Shown here piece by piece: positions 38,801 through 47,369 of a DNA stretch of 64,000 bases. Position numbers and translations under genes: made by a program. The notes under the pieces were generated by a model. It was given only the letters and a program-made list of their open reading frames with translations. It was not told the origin of the DNA and searched no databases. The first letter of the stretch is position 1; the number at the start of each line of letters is the position of its first letter. Source of the DNA: Mycobacterium sp. E1747 (GTDB lineage: Bacteria; Actinomycetota; Actinomycetes; Mycobacteriales; Mycobacteriaceae); assembly GCF_001667775.1 (NCBI RefSeq), contig NZ_LZJI01000157.1:1-64000 (forward strand). The letters run 5' to 3'.

Positions 38801-40328
38801 ACGACCAAATCGCTTGCGCCCCAGGCGATGACAGCACAGCGACGGTGCGGCCCGCCTCCTGCAGGTCCGCCACGGCGCTGGCCAGCGCGTCGTCGATGGA
38901 ACCCCGCCCCAGCGGCCTGATCTCGTCGAACGCGGGCCGCAGTTCGCCCAGCGAATCGTCCTCGACCGACACCAATTCCGATCCCGTCCGGTGCGCCTCT
39001 GCGACGACGGCCGAAGCCAGCGGATCGTGCGTGAAGCAGAACAGCGCCTCGACTTGCGTGTTCGCCTTGCGGGGCGCTATCGCGGGCACCGGATGCCAGC
39101 CCGGGCGTAACCGATTCTTCTCCAGCATCAGCTGGGCGCGCGACCACGCGGCGGGCAGCTCGGCTTCGGAGGCGCCGCGAATCAGCGACACCCGCAAGCT
39201 CTTGGTGCACAGCACCCGGGGATCGATGACGATCGCGTCGACGCGGTCCAGGCGGCGCAGCGCCTCCGGGCGCAGCGACAGGACCGCGTGCCGGTCGGCC
39301 AGCCCGCGGCCCAGCGCCGCGGCGAAGGCCTCCGGCGTGGTGCGGTTGGCTGCGGGCGTGGTCACCAGGACGGCCAGGGCCGCCTGGTTGAGGTTGCCGG
39401 TGGTGGCGCCGACGATCCCGGCGCCGACGGCCTGGACGAGCGCGAACCGGTCGGCGTGGCGGTCGTTCGGCCGGCCGCGTGGCGGCTTGGCCGCCGCCGA
39501 CGGGTCAGCGCGCGGATGGTCGGCGTGGCCGGCCAGCTGCGGTTCGTGGCGGACCCAGGCGCGCGCCTCCGCGCGGCATTCGGCGGCCTTCAGCGACTGC
39601 ATCAGCAGGCCCACGGACAACGAGGCGGGGGACTGGGTAACGGTTTCCGCGGCCGTAACGGCCAGGGTCAGCACGGTGTCGGTCGCGGGCCGCCCGATGC
39701 GGTCCTCGAGCAGGCGGCGCAGCCACGGTTGGTAGTCGACGGCGACCACGCCCGCCAGGACACCGATGGGCATCCGCGGCCAGCGCAGCGCGCGGCCGGT
39801 CAGCGCGATGCCGAGCCCGGCCGCGCTGGCGGCAGCGGTAGCGGCCCGGGTTGCCAGCACCACGCCGTCGCCCGGCAGGCTGGTCGGGGGCGCCAGCGGT
39901 CGGGCGGCTTCGTTCGGCGCGCAACGTTTCTCGGCGGCATCGACGATGCGGCACAGGTCGCGCAGCGAGGTGTCCGCGTCGGCGATGGCGACCACCACCC
40001 GCGACAACGGGTAGTTCAGGCCGGCGGAGGAGACGCCGGGATGGGCCAGCAGCGCGTCAAGCACCGAGCGCCCGCGTTCGTCACCCGAAGCGCCGTCTAG
40101 CCCCCGCACCTCGATCCAGGCGCGTTCGGCGCTGCGCCAGCACCGTCGGCTCAGTGGTGGTGCCGGGCCGCTCCCCTGGGGCAGCTCGCCCGCGATCGCC
40201 CGGGCGCCCTCGCGCAGCGGAATCGCCGCGATGGTGATCCCGGCCTCGACGAGCGAGGTGGTGGCCTGGATACTCGTCGCGACGGCGCGCAACGGCATAG
40301 ATCGTTGTATCGCGGTCGCAATGCTCAA
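35898..40328 (-). CDS. ctpH: Large P-type cation ATPase, CtpH-like
   Basis: 1476 residues, much longer than typical PacL-type pumps because of a ~600-residue N-terminal extension with degenerate heavy-metal-like segments and hydrophobic stretches. The pump core carries TLTGESLSVEK, the phosphorylated Asp942 in CFDKTGTLSQNRL, KLITGDHPITAKA and MVGDGANDAAAIRAA. M. tuberculosis Rv0425c (ctpH) has the same place and size class; Ca2+ or Mn2+ transport has been suggested for this group. A start at ATG 40298 is also possible. A SigF-like promoter lies upstream of the neighbouring small gene. Confidence 0.92.
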   Translation of the reverse strand: MSIATAIQRSMPLRAVATSIQATTSLVEAGITIAAIPLREGARAIAGELPQGSGPAPPLSRRCWRSAERAWIEVRGLDGASGDERGRSVLDALLAHPGVSSAGLNYPLSRVVVAIADADTSLRDLCRIVDAAEKRCAPNEAARPLAPPTSLPGDGVVLATRAATAAASAAGLGIALTGRALRWPRMPIGVLAGVVAVDYQPWLRRLLEDRIGRPATDTVLTLAVTAAETVTQSPASLSVGLLMQSLKAAECRAEARAWVRHEPQLAGHADHPRADPSAAAKPPRGRPNDRHADRFALVQAVGAGIVGATTGNLNQAALAVLVTTPAANRTTPEAFAAALGRGLADRHAVLSLRPEALRRLDRVDAIVIDPRVLCTKSLRVSLIRGASEAELPAAWSRAQLMLEKNRLRPGWHPVPAIAPRKANTQVEALFCFTHDPLASAVVAEAHRTGSELVSVEDDSLGELRPAFDEIRPLGRGSIDDALASAVADLQEAGRTVAVLSSPGAQAIWSSDVALGMMPEAGDGPPPWYADLLLPDLGAAWRVLHALPAARAAAQRGVAISAGATAMGSLLMIPGVRGIGRGPVTSGAAAGALSGYLLARGVIGADTPRPAPVHEWHAMAVEQVRRALPAPDFQPAGDPRRLALAAVGAPQPETRAHAFLQFVAAVRAELTDPLTPVLALGSAASAVLGSPVDAVLVFSVLAGNSMLAASQRLRAENRLNHLLAQQIPPARKVLSDADGERVYADVIAAQLQPGDVIEVRTHEVVPADARIIEEIDVEVDESTLTGESLSVEKQMEPTPGAALAERRCMLYAGTTVVAGTAVAVVTAVGADTQERRAAELVSGDLSSDIGLQHQLSQLTNRAFPVSMTGGALVSALALVRGSVLRQAVASGIAIAVAAVPEGMPLVATLAQAASARRLTKFGALVRVPRSVEALGRIDVVCFDKTGTLSQNRLRVAEVVAVQGTSREEVLHCAAHAAPPSNGGPHAHATDVAIVEAAASVNGHGSSAPVAHLPFRSGRSFSASVTDTELAIKGAPEVVLAACADVSPDLEETVARMAGRGLRVIAVARRQLNPAQAQAIRHEPDDIADFARDGLTLTGFLGLSDTPRAEAANLLADLRRLSVGVKLITGDHPITAKAIAEELGLSVTAEQVISGAEWDALSRKDQERVVTERVIFARMTPENKVQVVQTLENAGVRTAMVGDGANDAAAIRAATVGIGVVAGGSDPAHMAADVVLVDARIEGLLHAIQEGRQLWQRVQAAVSVLLGGNAGEVLFAIIGSAITGTSPLNTRQLLLVNMMTDALPAAALAVSKPSGPVDPGIRGPDQPALWRAVAIRGVTTGVATTAAWAMASVTGRPQRASTVALVALVGAELGQTLLDSHAPLVVFTAVGSLAAMGTLISIPVVSQLLGCTPLGPVGWAQGLGSAAAATAAIGIANRALTDPDKSAAAPAEVGEPLPPRPATAAHRVPVTAPSAPEQ

Positions 40329-40349
40329 AAGCGGCTTCGGGCAGTCCCG

Positions 40350-40808
40350 TTAGTTGGTGCTACGCAGCGCGGTGCCGCCGGCCCGGCGCCCGGTGGCCTT
40401 CTTGGCCGTCGACTTGCCCGCCGCCTTCTGCGGCGCGGATTTCCGCGGCGCCGGCTTCTGCTCCGCCGGTTCCGCGGGCACGGCCTTGAGGCTGGCCTTC
40501 GACGGAGCGGAAGACCCGTTGCGGTGGCTCAGCCGTTGCAGCAATAGGGCGCCGCCGCCGACCGCCAGCAGCACCGGCCACTCGACCAGCCCTGCGACGC
40601 CCAGCGCGCCGATGGCCACCGCGGCCGCGGGCGTCGAGTGGCTGCCGCTGCTCATTCCCTTTTTGACGCCGTCGGCGGCCCCGGTGACGCCGCCGATGAC
40701 TCCGTTCACCGCCGCGCCACCCACGGCGCCCGCGGCCGCGGTGGTCGCGCTTGCCGCGCGATTCACCGCTTGACCCACCCCTCGGACTGCCCCGCCGATG
40801 ACACTCAT
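40350..40808 (-). CDS. Rv0426c-like membrane protein with Lys/Ala tail
   Basis: 152 residues: a Gly/Ala-rich helical start (VNRAASATTAAAGAVGGAAV), a central hydrophobic segment AAVAIGALGVAGLVEWPVLL AVGGGALLL, and a Lys/Pro/Ala-rich C terminus (KPAPRKSAPQKAAGKSTAKK) like histone-H1-type tails. It precedes ctpH by 21 bases in the same operon. Function unknown; the tail could bind nucleic acid or acidic envelope polymers. Confidence 0.8.
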   Translation of the reverse strand: MSVIGGAVRGVGQAVNRAASATTAAAGAVGGAAVNGVIGGVTGAADGVKKGMSSGSHSTPAAAVAIGALGVAGLVEWPVLLAVGGGALLLQRLSHRNGSSAPSKASLKAVPAEPAEQKPAPRKSAPQKAAGKSTAKKATGRRAGGTALRSTN

Positions 40809-40861
40809 TATGACTCCTTGGCTTTCCTGCCCTTGCCGCGAACGCGCGTCACCGCTGAGCT

Positions 40862-40886
40862 ATACCCCGCTGAACGCATCGTTAAC
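40862..40886 (-). promoter_or_regulatory. SigF-type promoter candidate for the ctpH operon
   Basis: On the minus strand GTTA, 15 bases, then GGGTAT, close to the mycobacterial SigF/SigB pattern GTTT-N15-17-GGGTAT. It lies 54-78 bases before the start of the Rv0426c-like gene in an AT-rich 215-base gap (40809-41023) that otherwise shows no gene. Confidence 0.35.
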
Positions 40887-41023
40887 AGCAAAAAAACACT
40901 GTTTGACACTTCTAACAAAATCAAAGCCTGCCACCTTGCAAACGCGCAGACAACGAGCGGTGGCATTTAATTTGCCTGAGCTTAACCTGGTTAGAGGCGG
41001 GGTGCGACGAGGCGAACGCATTT

Positions 41024-41938
41024 CTAGCCTTGCCTTACGTCGATTTGCACCGGTGCGTGATCGCTGGCGGCCTTGCCCTTGCGCTCCTCGCGGACGATCT
41101 CGGCGCCGATCACGCGGGCCGCCAACTCCGGTGACGCGAGGATGAAATCGATGCGCATGCCTTGCCGTTTCGGGAATCGCAGCTGGGTGTAGTCCCAGTA
41201 GGTGTACACACCCGGCCCGGGCGCGAAAGGCCTTACCACGTCGGTGAATTGGGCGTCGACGATGGCGCCAAAAGCCCGGCGCTCCGGCTCGGAGACGTGG
41301 GTGGCGCCGGCGTAGAAATCGGTGCTCCAGACGTCGTCGTCGGTCGGGGCGATGTTCCAGTCGCCGGAGAGGGCGATCTGCGCGGTGGGGTCGTGGCGCA
41401 GCCAGCCGGCCGCCGTATCACGCAGCGCGGCAAGCCATTCCAGCTTGTAGGTGTAGTGCGGATCGCCCAGCGCGCGGCCGTTGGGCACATACAGGCTCCA
41501 GACCCGGATACCGCCGCAGGTGGCGCCCAGCGCGCGGGCCTCGGCCGTCGCGGCCAGCTCCGGCTTGCTGCTCCAGCTGGGCTGGCCGTCGAAGCCGATC
41601 TGCACGTCGTCGAGGCCCACGCGTGAGGCGATCGCGACGCCGTTCCATTGATTGAAGCCGACGTGCGCCACCTCGTAGCCGAGCTCGAAAAACGGCAGGG
41701 CGGGAAATTGGCTGTCGGAACACTTGGTCTCCTGCATGGCCAGCACGTCGACGTCGGCGCGGGCCAGCCAGTCGAGGACGCGGGGCAGGCGGCTGCGAAT
41801 CGAGTTCACGTTCCAGGTGGCCAGCCGAAGCGGCGATCGCGAGCGCGGCGAAGCCGGGCGCTGCGGGTCGCCGCCATCAGGAAGCGGCGATCGCGAGCGC
41901 GGTGAAGCCGGGCGCTGCGGGTCGCCGCCATCAAGCAT
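41024..41938 (-). CDS. xthA: Exonuclease III (XthA) with repeat-derived N terminus
   Basis: AP endonuclease/3'-5' exonuclease for base-excision repair. The catalytic domain is complete: LATWNVNSIRSRLPRVLDW, MQETK with the metal-binding Glu, SLYVPNGRALGD, GDWNIAPTDDDVW, YTYWDYTQLRFPKRQGMRID and SDHAPV. The M. tuberculosis protein starts right at RLATWNV. Here that start is gone (CTT CGG CTG), and the frame runs through two 54-base repeats to the ATG at 41938, adding 37 residues of DGGDPQRPASPRSRSPL repeats. The enzyme should still fold. Confidence 0.92.
   Translation of the reverse strand: MLDGGDPQRPASPRSRSPLPDGGDPQRPASPRSRSPLRLATWNVNSIRSRLPRVLDWLARADVDVLAMQETKCSDSQFPALPFFELGYEVAHVGFNQWNGVAIASRVGLDDVQIGFDGQPSWSSKPELAATAEARALGATCGGIRVWSLYVPNGRALGDPHYTYKLEWLAALRDTAAGWLRHDPTAQIALSGDWNIAPTDDDVWSTDFYAGATHVSEPERRAFGAIVDAQFTDVVRPFAPGPGVYTYWDYTQLRFPKRQGMRIDFILASPELAARVIGAEIVREERKGKAASDHAPVQIDVRQG
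41827..41934. repeat. Two tandem 54-base repeats over the xthA start
   Basis: Copies at 41827-41880 and 41881-41934 differ at two positions. Each begins GAAGCGGCGATCGCGAGCGC, contains the GCGATCGC palindrome and ends in GGGTCGCCGCCATCA. The unit is a multiple of three, so copy number can change without breaking the xthA frame. It looks like a mobile or dispersed mycobacterial repeat; no further copy was noticed in this window. Confidence 0.9.
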
Positions 41939-41940
41939 GG

Positions 41941-42717
41941 CTAGACGGTATCCCAGGCCGGGGAGCGGGCCGGGAAGTAGCGGCGGCTGTGGTGCGCCCG
42001 GAAGCCCAGCGCGTCGGCGAGCGGCAGCAGGCCGGTGCCGTCGCCCGCGACAACCAGATAGGCGCGAGTCGCACCGCGCGCCGCGGCGCGGGCGATGAGC
42101 GCTTCACACGCACCCGCGGTTGGGGGGTGGTGCCCGGCCGCCGACAGACCCACCCAGCGCGTGCCGTCGGGCGCGTCGGTCACGGCCGCGCGCGCGAGCG
42201 CCTCGGCGTCCGGGTCGGCTGCCGCCGGCGACGAGGCCGAGACGTCGCGCACCATAACGCGTTCCGTGCGTTCGGCGCTCAGCCCCGACGGCAGCGGCAA
42301 CAAGCGATCGGGAATCGCCAGCCGCGGCGTGCGGCCGCGGCGCTCATACCAGTCGACGATCGCCGCGATGGTGCCCGCCCGGGCCGAAACATCCAGCGGC
42401 ACAGCGAAATCGACTCCATGTCCGGCCCGCAGCAGCCAGCCCTCGAGCCACGCCTGGTCCGCGCCGGGGGACGCCGCGGCGGCCGCATGCTCGAGCGCCC
42501 GGATTTCGGAGGTGCGCACGGGTGCGTCGGTCAGCACCCGAAGCGCGACCACGTCGTGGGGCAACACTTCGGCGACCGCGCCCGTCTTGGTCCGGACCCG
42601 CACCACCGGGTCGACCGCCAGCAGGTGTCCCACCGCGTCGGTCAGGGGCGGGACCGAGCCGGGGGGCCGCCGGTAGCGCAACGTCACCCGCGTGCCCAAT
42701 TCCGGCCACGAGAACAT
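41941..42717 (-). CDS. GNAT-family acetyltransferase, Rv0428c-like
   Basis: 258 residues: an N-terminal SH3-like domain (WPELGTRVTLRYRRPPGS...VGHLLAVDPVVRVRTKTG) followed by a GNAT-like region ending GDGTGLLPLADALGFRAHHS RRYFP. The latter resembles the acetyl-CoA-binding end of GCN5-related enzymes; a clear Q/RxxGxG/A loop was not seen. It shares one base with the def stop (TGATG) and ends two bases before the xthA ATG, so def, this gene and xthA form one operon. Confidence 0.82.
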   Translation of the reverse strand: MFSWPELGTRVTLRYRRPPGSVPPLTDAVGHLLAVDPVVRVRTKTGAVAEVLPHDVVALRVLTDAPVRTSEIRALEHAAAAASPGADQAWLEGWLLRAGHGVDFAVPLDVSARAGTIAAIVDWYERRGRTPRLAIPDRLLPLPSGLSAERTERVMVRDVSASSPAAADPDAEALARAAVTDAPDGTRWVGLSAAGHHPPTAGACEALIARAAARGATRAYLVVAGDGTGLLPLADALGFRAHHSRRYFPARSPAWDTV

Positions 42718-43310
42718 CAGTGACCGAAGGGGTCCGGCCCCTCGCCCGGCAGCCACGACAGCCCGGGCACGCCCCAGCCGTGCGCCTTGACGGCGCGCTT
42801 GGCGCTGCGGGCGTGGCGACCGATCAGCCGGTCCAGATAGAGGAAGCCATCCAGGTGCCCGGTCTCGTGCTGCAGCATGCGCGCGAACAGGCCGGTGCCC
42901 TCGATCTCGACCGGGTTGCCGTCGGCGTCGAGGCCGGTGACCCGCGCCCAGGTGGCGCGGCCGGTGGGAAACGACTCGCCGGGGACCGAGAGGCAGCCCT
43001 CGTCGTCGTTGTCCGGGTCGGGCATGGTCTCCGGTATCTCGGAGGTCTCCAGCACCGGGTTGACGACCACGCCGCGGCGCCGGTCGGTGCGGCCCCGGTC
43101 GTCGGCGCAGTCGTAGACGAAGACGCGCAAGCCGACGCCGATCTGGTTGGCGGCCAGGCCGACTCCGTGCGCAGCGTCCATGGTTTCGTACATGTTGGCG
43201 ACCAGCTCCGCCAGGTCCGCCGGCAGCGAGCCGTCGGCGCCGACGGGCACCGGCTGCGTCGGGGTGTGCAAGACCGGATCCCCCACGATCCGGATCGGTA
43301 CGACTGCCAT
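42717..43310 (-). CDS. def: Peptide deformylase
   Basis: Removes the formyl group from nascent proteins. 197 residues with all three family motifs: [19 protein letters not shown] with the metal Cys, and QHETGHLDG with the two His and catalytic Glu. Mycobacterial-type insertion ([13 protein letters not shown]) is present. First gene of the def-acetyltransferase-xthA operon and divergent from the DUF3263 gene. Confidence 0.96.
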   Translation of the reverse strand: MAVVPIRIVGDPVLHTPTQPVPVGADGSLPADLAELVANMYETMDAAHGVGLAANQIGVGLRVFVYDCADDRGRTDRRRGVVVNPVLETSEIPETMPDPDNDDEGCLSVPGESFPTGRATWARVTGLDADGNPVEIEGTGLFARMLQHETGHLDGFLYLDRLIGRHARSAKRAVKAHGWGVPGLSWLPGEGPDPFGH

Positions 43311-43510
43311 GGTCGGCTAAGCTACCGCACGCCCGTCCGGGCAGACGCCGGCCATGTTCTCGGGCAATCTGAGCCAATCGGCCGACTCGCGGGTCTGGAT
43401 CACGGCTTGAGGGTTTGCGCCGTGGTTCAATATTCGCCGAAACACGCCCTCAGGTAAGTCAAGTCATCTACAGCAGCCGAGAATCGCCGGAAGGGTCCAG
43501 GGGAAGCTAT

Positions 43511-43819
43511 ATGGACAGCGCCATGGCGCGGGCAAATCGATCGGGGGACGATGCCGAGATCGCAGATGGCCTCACCCGCCGCGAACACGACATCCTCGCC
43601 TTCGAACGTCAGTGGTGGAAATTCGCGGGCGTAAAAGAAGAAGCGATCAAAGAATTGTTCTCGATGTCGGCGACGCGCTACTACCAGGTGCTCAACGCGC
43701 TCGTCGACCGGCCGGAGGCGCTGGCCGCCGACCCGATGCTGGTGAAGCGGTTGCGCCGGCTGCGTGCCAGCCGGCAGAAGGCGCGGGCGGCGCGGCGGCT
43801 CGGCTTCGAGGTGACCTGA
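43511..43819 (+). CDS. DUF3263 small DNA-binding-like protein, Rv0430-like
   Basis: 102 residues from ATG 43511, the same length as Rv0430. LTRREHDILAFERQWWKFAG and VKEEAIKELFSMSATRYYQV followed by LNALVDRPEA form the DUF3263 domain, a probable helix-turn-helix, and a basic tail KRLRRLRASRQKARAARRLG follows. The frame is open further upstream but without protein-like sequence. It is followed 18 bases later by the virR-like gene. Confidence 0.88.
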   Translation: MDSAMARANRSGDDAEIADGLTRREHDILAFERQWWKFAGVKEEAIKELFSMSATRYYQVLNALVDRPEALAADPMLVKRLRRLRASRQKARAARRLGFEVT

Positions 43820-43837
43820 CTCGCTACAGTGGGCTCG

Positions 43838-44314
43838 ATGAAAGAGCGAGTCCCCGACTCCACGGGGCTGCCCCTGCGGGCGATGGTGATGGTGCTGTTG
43901 TTCTTAGGCGTCATTTTCCTGCTGCTCGGCTGGCAGGCGCTGGGGTCGTCCGGCAGCTCCGACGACGACTCGGCGTCGGCGGTCTCCACGTCTTCCGCCA
44001 CCAGCACCTCTGCCACGCCGACGAGCCCTAAGCCCGCGGGCAACCGGTCCGAGGTGCAGGTGTACAACATCTCGACCAAAGAGGGCGTCGCCTCCCGCAC
44101 CAAGGATCAGCTGACGGCCGGCGGTTTCAATGTCACCAAAGTCGACAACCTGACCGTGCCCGACGTCGCGGCCACCACGGTGTATTACACCGACGCCGAC
44201 GACGAGCACGCCACCGCCGACGCGGTCGGCAAAATCCTGGGCGCCCCGGTCGAAGTCCGCATCCCGGCCCTGAGCGGGCAACCGCCCGGGGTGATCGTCC
44301 TCGTTACGGGCTGA
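43838..44314 (+). CDS. virR: VirR-like LytR_C membrane protein
   Basis: 158 residues: short cytoplasmic start, one membrane helix AMVMVLLFLGVIFLLLGW, a Ser/Thr-rich linker, and an extracytoplasmic LytR_C domain (EVQVYNISTKEGVASRTKDQ...VYYTDADDEHATADAVGKIL). The M. tuberculosis homologue Rv0431 (VirR) controls vesicle release and envelope integrity. Start at ATG 43838; an ATG three codons upstream (43829) is possible. Confidence 0.9.
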   Translation: MKERVPDSTGLPLRAMVMVLLFLGVIFLLLGWQALGSSGSSDDDSASAVSTSSATSTSATPTSPKPAGNRSEVQVYNISTKEGVASRTKDQLTAGGFNVTKVDNLTVPDVAATTVYYTDADDEHATADAVGKILGAPVEVRIPALSGQPPGVIVLVTG

Positions 44315-44338
44315 CCCGTCAGCGGCTAGGCTTCCGCT

Positions 44339-45058
44339 ATGCCTTCGATCGCTGGTTACCGCACCGCCGCCGTCACCGTTTCCGCGCTCGCCGCAGCAAC
44401 TTCGGTCGCCCTGCTCGGCGCGTGCTCGTCGCCGCAGCACGCCTCCACGTCCCCGGGCACCACACCGGCGGTGTGGACCGGTTCGCCGGCACCGGCGGGA
44501 ACCGGGACGCCGGAGGGCGGGGCCGTCACCGCGCCGTCGGGGCCGAGCGTCGTCACCCACCTGAAGGCGCCCGACGGTACCCAGGTCGCCACAGCCACGT
44601 TCCAGTTCAACAACGGCTACGCCACGGTCACCATCGAGACGACCGCCAACGGCGTGCTCTCGCCCGGCTTCCACGGGGTGCACATCCACAAGGTCGGCAA
44701 GTGCGAGCCCAACTCCGTCGCCCCGACCGGCGGCGCGCCGGGCGATTTCCTGTCCGCCGGCGGGCACTTCCAGGCGCCCGGACACGCCGCCGAACCCGCC
44801 AGTGGTGACCTGACCTCGCTTCAGGTGCGCAAGGACGGGTCCGGGATGCTGATGACCACGACGGACGCCTTTGCCATGGACGACCTGCTCAGCGGCCAGA
44901 AGACGGCGATCATCATCCACGCCGGCGCCGACAACTTCGCCAACATCCCCTCCGAGCGCTACAACCAGGCCAATGGCACCCCGGGCCCCGACCAGATGAC
45001 GATGAGCACCGGTGACGCCGGCAAGCGGGTCGCGTGCGGTGTGATCGGTGCCGGTTAA
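44339..45058 (+). CDS. sodC: Lipoprotein Cu/Zn superoxide dismutase
   Basis: 239 residues with a lipobox VALLGAC (Cys29), a Ser/Pro linker, and the SodC fold: copper-site [19 protein letters not shown] and the C-terminal disulphide/Arg region [13 protein letters not shown]. Acts outside the membrane against superoxide. Its 3' end overlaps the start of the ligase gene by 11 bases. Confidence 0.95.
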   Translation: MPSIAGYRTAAVTVSALAAATSVALLGACSSPQHASTSPGTTPAVWTGSPAPAGTGTPEGGAVTAPSGPSVVTHLKAPDGTQVATATFQFNNGYATVTIETTANGVLSPGFHGVHIHKVGKCEPNSVAPTGGAPGDFLSAGGHFQAPGHAAEPASGDLTSLQVRKDGSGMLMTTTDAFAMDDLLSGQKTAIIIHAGADNFANIPSERYNQANGTPGPDQMTMSTGDAGKRVACGVIGAG

Positions 45059-46178
45059 CCGGGCCCAGGCGCGCATCGATTTCGCCCGGTCACCGAGGCC
45101 GACCCTCGGCGTGGAGTGGGAGTTCGCGCTCGTCGACGCGCAGACCCGCGACCTGAGCAACGAGGCGACCGCGGTGATCGCCGAAATCGGTGAAAACCCG
45201 CGCGTACACAAGGAGTTGCTGCGCAACACGGTCGAGGTCGTCAGCGGTGTCTGCAGATCCGCCCCCGAGGCGATGGAGGATCTGCGCGAAACCCTCGCCC
45301 CGGCGCAGCGAATCGTCCGCGACCGGGGCATGGAGTTCTTCAGCGCCGGCGCGCACCCGTTCGCGCAGTGGTCCACCCAGAAGCTCACCGACGCGCCCCG
45401 CTACGCCGAACTGATCAAGCGCACGCAGTGGTGGGGCCGGCAGATGTTGATCTGGGGCGTGCACGTGCACGTCGGAATCTCCTCGGCGCACAAGGTGATG
45501 CCGATCATGACGTCCCTGCTCAAGTACTACCCGCACCTGTTGGCGCTCTCGGCGTCCTCACCGTGGTGGAGCGGCGTGGACACCGGGTACGCCAGCAACC
45601 GCGCGATGATGTTCCAGCAGTTGCCGACCGCCGGCCTGCCGTTTCAGTTCCAGACCTGGTCGGAGTTCGAGGGGTTCGTCTACGACCAGAAGAAGACCGG
45701 CATCATCGATCACGTCGACGAAGTCCGTTGGGACATCCGGCCTTCGCCGCACCTGGGCACCGTGGAGGTACGGATCTGCGACGGCGTGTCCAACCTGCGC
45801 GAGCTGGGCGCGTTGGTGGCGCTGACGCACTGCCTGGTGGTGGACCTGGACCGCAGGCTGGAAGCCGACGAGACGCTGCCGACCATGCCGCCGTGGCACA
45901 ACCAGGAGAACAAGTGGCGCGCCGCCCGCTACGGGCTGGACGCCATCATCATCCAGGACGCCGACAGCAACGAGCGGCTCGTCACCGAGGACCTCGACGA
46001 CGTGCTGAATCGGCTTGAGCCCGTGGCGAAATCGTTGAACTGCGTCGACGAGCTTGCCGCGGTGGCCGAGATCCCCAGGCTGGGCGCCTCTTATCAACGG
46101 CAGCGCCGGGTGGCCGAGGAACACGACGGCGACCTGCGGGCGGTGGTCGACGCGCTGGTTGCCGAGCTGGAGATCTGA
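45048..46178 (+). CDS. Carboxylate-amine ligase, YbdK/GCS2 family
   Basis: 376 residues of the glutamate-cysteine ligase type 2 fold: [43 protein letters not shown] and [10 protein letters not shown]. YbdK enzymes show weak GCS activity; mycobacteria make mycothiol, so the true substrate is open. GTG start inside the end of sodC; stop overlaps the next ATG by one base. Matches Rv0433 in position. Confidence 0.92.
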   Translation: MPVNRAQARIDFARSPRPTLGVEWEFALVDAQTRDLSNEATAVIAEIGENPRVHKELLRNTVEVVSGVCRSAPEAMEDLRETLAPAQRIVRDRGMEFFSAGAHPFAQWSTQKLTDAPRYAELIKRTQWWGRQMLIWGVHVHVGISSAHKVMPIMTSLLKYYPHLLALSASSPWWSGVDTGYASNRAMMFQQLPTAGLPFQFQTWSEFEGFVYDQKKTGIIDHVDEVRWDIRPSPHLGTVEVRICDGVSNLRELGALVALTHCLVVDLDRRLEADETLPTMPPWHNQENKWRAARYGLDAIIIQDADSNERLVTEDLDDVLNRLEPVAKSLNCVDELAAVAEIPRLGASYQRQRRVAEEHDGDLRAVVDALVAELEI

Positions 46179-46804
46179 TGGAGCTGGCGATGTTCCCGCT
46201 GGAGTCGGCGGTGCTGCCCGACCAGGACCTGCCGTTGCGGATTTTCGAGCCGCGCTACGGCGCGCTGGTCCGGCATTGCCTGGACACCGGTGACCCGTTC
46301 GGCGTGGTGCTGATCTCGCGGGGACGCGAGGTCGGCGGCGGGGACGCGCGTTGCGACGTCGGGGTGTTGGCTGCGATCACCGAATGCGTCGACCACGGCG
46401 CCGGCCGGTATTCCCTGCGGTGCCGGACCGGGGAGCGGATCCGGGTGACCGAATGGTTGCCCGATGATCCGTACCCGCGGGCGAGCGTGACCCGGTGGCC
46501 CGACCAACCGAGCGCGCCGGTCACGCCCGCCCAGCTGGTCGAGGTCGAGGACAAGGTGATGGCCCTGTTCGAGCGGATCGCCGACGCGCGCGGCGTGACG
46601 CTGCCGGACCGCGCGGTACTGCTGGGGCAGGGCCCGGCCACCGACTCGGGACAACGCCTGTACGCGTTGGCCTCGCGCCTCCCCATCGGCTCGGCCGACC
46701 TCTACACGGTGCTGTCGGCGCCGTCGGCCGGCGAGCGCCTGGCGGCGCTGCGCGAGGCGGTCGAGGCGCTCGCTGAGGTGGTGGAGTTCCAGCTTTCCGA
46801 ATAG
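46178..46804 (+). CDS. LON substrate-binding-domain protein, Rv0434-like
   Basis: 208 residues forming only the N-terminal LON domain: MFPLESAVLPDQDLPLRIFE PRYGALVRHCL (typical start), GRYSLRCRTGERIRV and a helical C terminus. There is no ATPase or protease part. Such stand-alone domains may bind unfolded protein or act with Lon-like partners. Last gene of the virR-sodC-ligase run. Confidence 0.9.
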   Translation: MELAMFPLESAVLPDQDLPLRIFEPRYGALVRHCLDTGDPFGVVLISRGREVGGGDARCDVGVLAAITECVDHGAGRYSLRCRTGERIRVTEWLPDDPYPRASVTRWPDQPSAPVTPAQLVEVEDKVMALFERIADARGVTLPDRAVLLGQGPATDSGQRLYALASRLPIGSADLYTVLSAPSAGERLAALREAVEALAEVVEFQLSE

Positions 46805-46810
46805 TTCGAC

Positions 46811-47050
46811 AGGGGACCTCAACGCCCTGTCCAAGCAAGGCCGTTTCCCCGAGATGCGCCGGTTGATCACCGACGAGATGGTGGCCCGGATCGGAATCGT
46901 CGGCACCCCGAGGAATGCGCGCGGCAGATCGCCGCCCGGTTCGGCGAGCAGGCAGCCGAGGAGTGCTGCTATTTCCCAGGCTGCCCGCCGGCGGCCGCGG
47001 ACATTGCGGACCTGATCGGCGCGCTGCACCGCGGCCCGGCGCTGCGATGA
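46811..47050 (+). pseudogene. LLM oxidoreductase remnant (C-terminal part, frameshifted)
   Basis: Two frames together give DLNALSKQGRFPEMRRLITD, then EMVARIGIVGTP | EECARQIAARFGEQAAEECC and a tail ending GALHRGPALR. This is the C terminus of an F420-type LLM enzyme. A one-base deletion near 46907 (CCG AGG instead of CCG GAG) breaks the frame and the N-terminal two thirds are missing. Its stop overlaps the next remnant as ATGA, as in an operon that was once intact. Confidence 0.75.
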
Positions 47051-47244
47051 ACCCCGACCTCACCGTGGACGTCGACAGCGGCGTGGCGGTGCTCACGCTC
47101 AATCGCCCCGAACGGCTCAACGCGTACACCGCCGAGATGGGCAGCGCCGACGCGCGCGAAGGGGTCGCCGCGTTCCTCGAGCGGCGGCCGCCGTCCTTCA
47201 CCGCGCGGCTGTCCCGCGAGTGGGAGCCGCCTGGCCAGCCGTGA
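47047..47244 (+). pseudogene. Enoyl-CoA hydratase remnant with internal deletion
   Basis: A 65-codon frame whose first half, LTVDVDSGVAVLTLNRPERL NAYTAEM, is the N terminus of a crotonase, and whose second half, SADAREGVAAFLERRPPSF, is its C terminus. The catalytic middle (roughly 200 residues) is gone, joined at GGGCAGCGCC near 47140. No activity is possible. The 125 bases after it (47245-47369) show no gene. Confidence 0.8.
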
Positions 47245-47369
47245 GAATCCGGCGAAACCTATGCGCAGACCCAAATGCGTGGGCGCACGCCGGAACTCAG
47301 GCGCGGTCGCAACACATTCCGGAGACCTCCCACCACCGGGCCGCGCTCCCAGCGCGGCCGGATGCTCGG

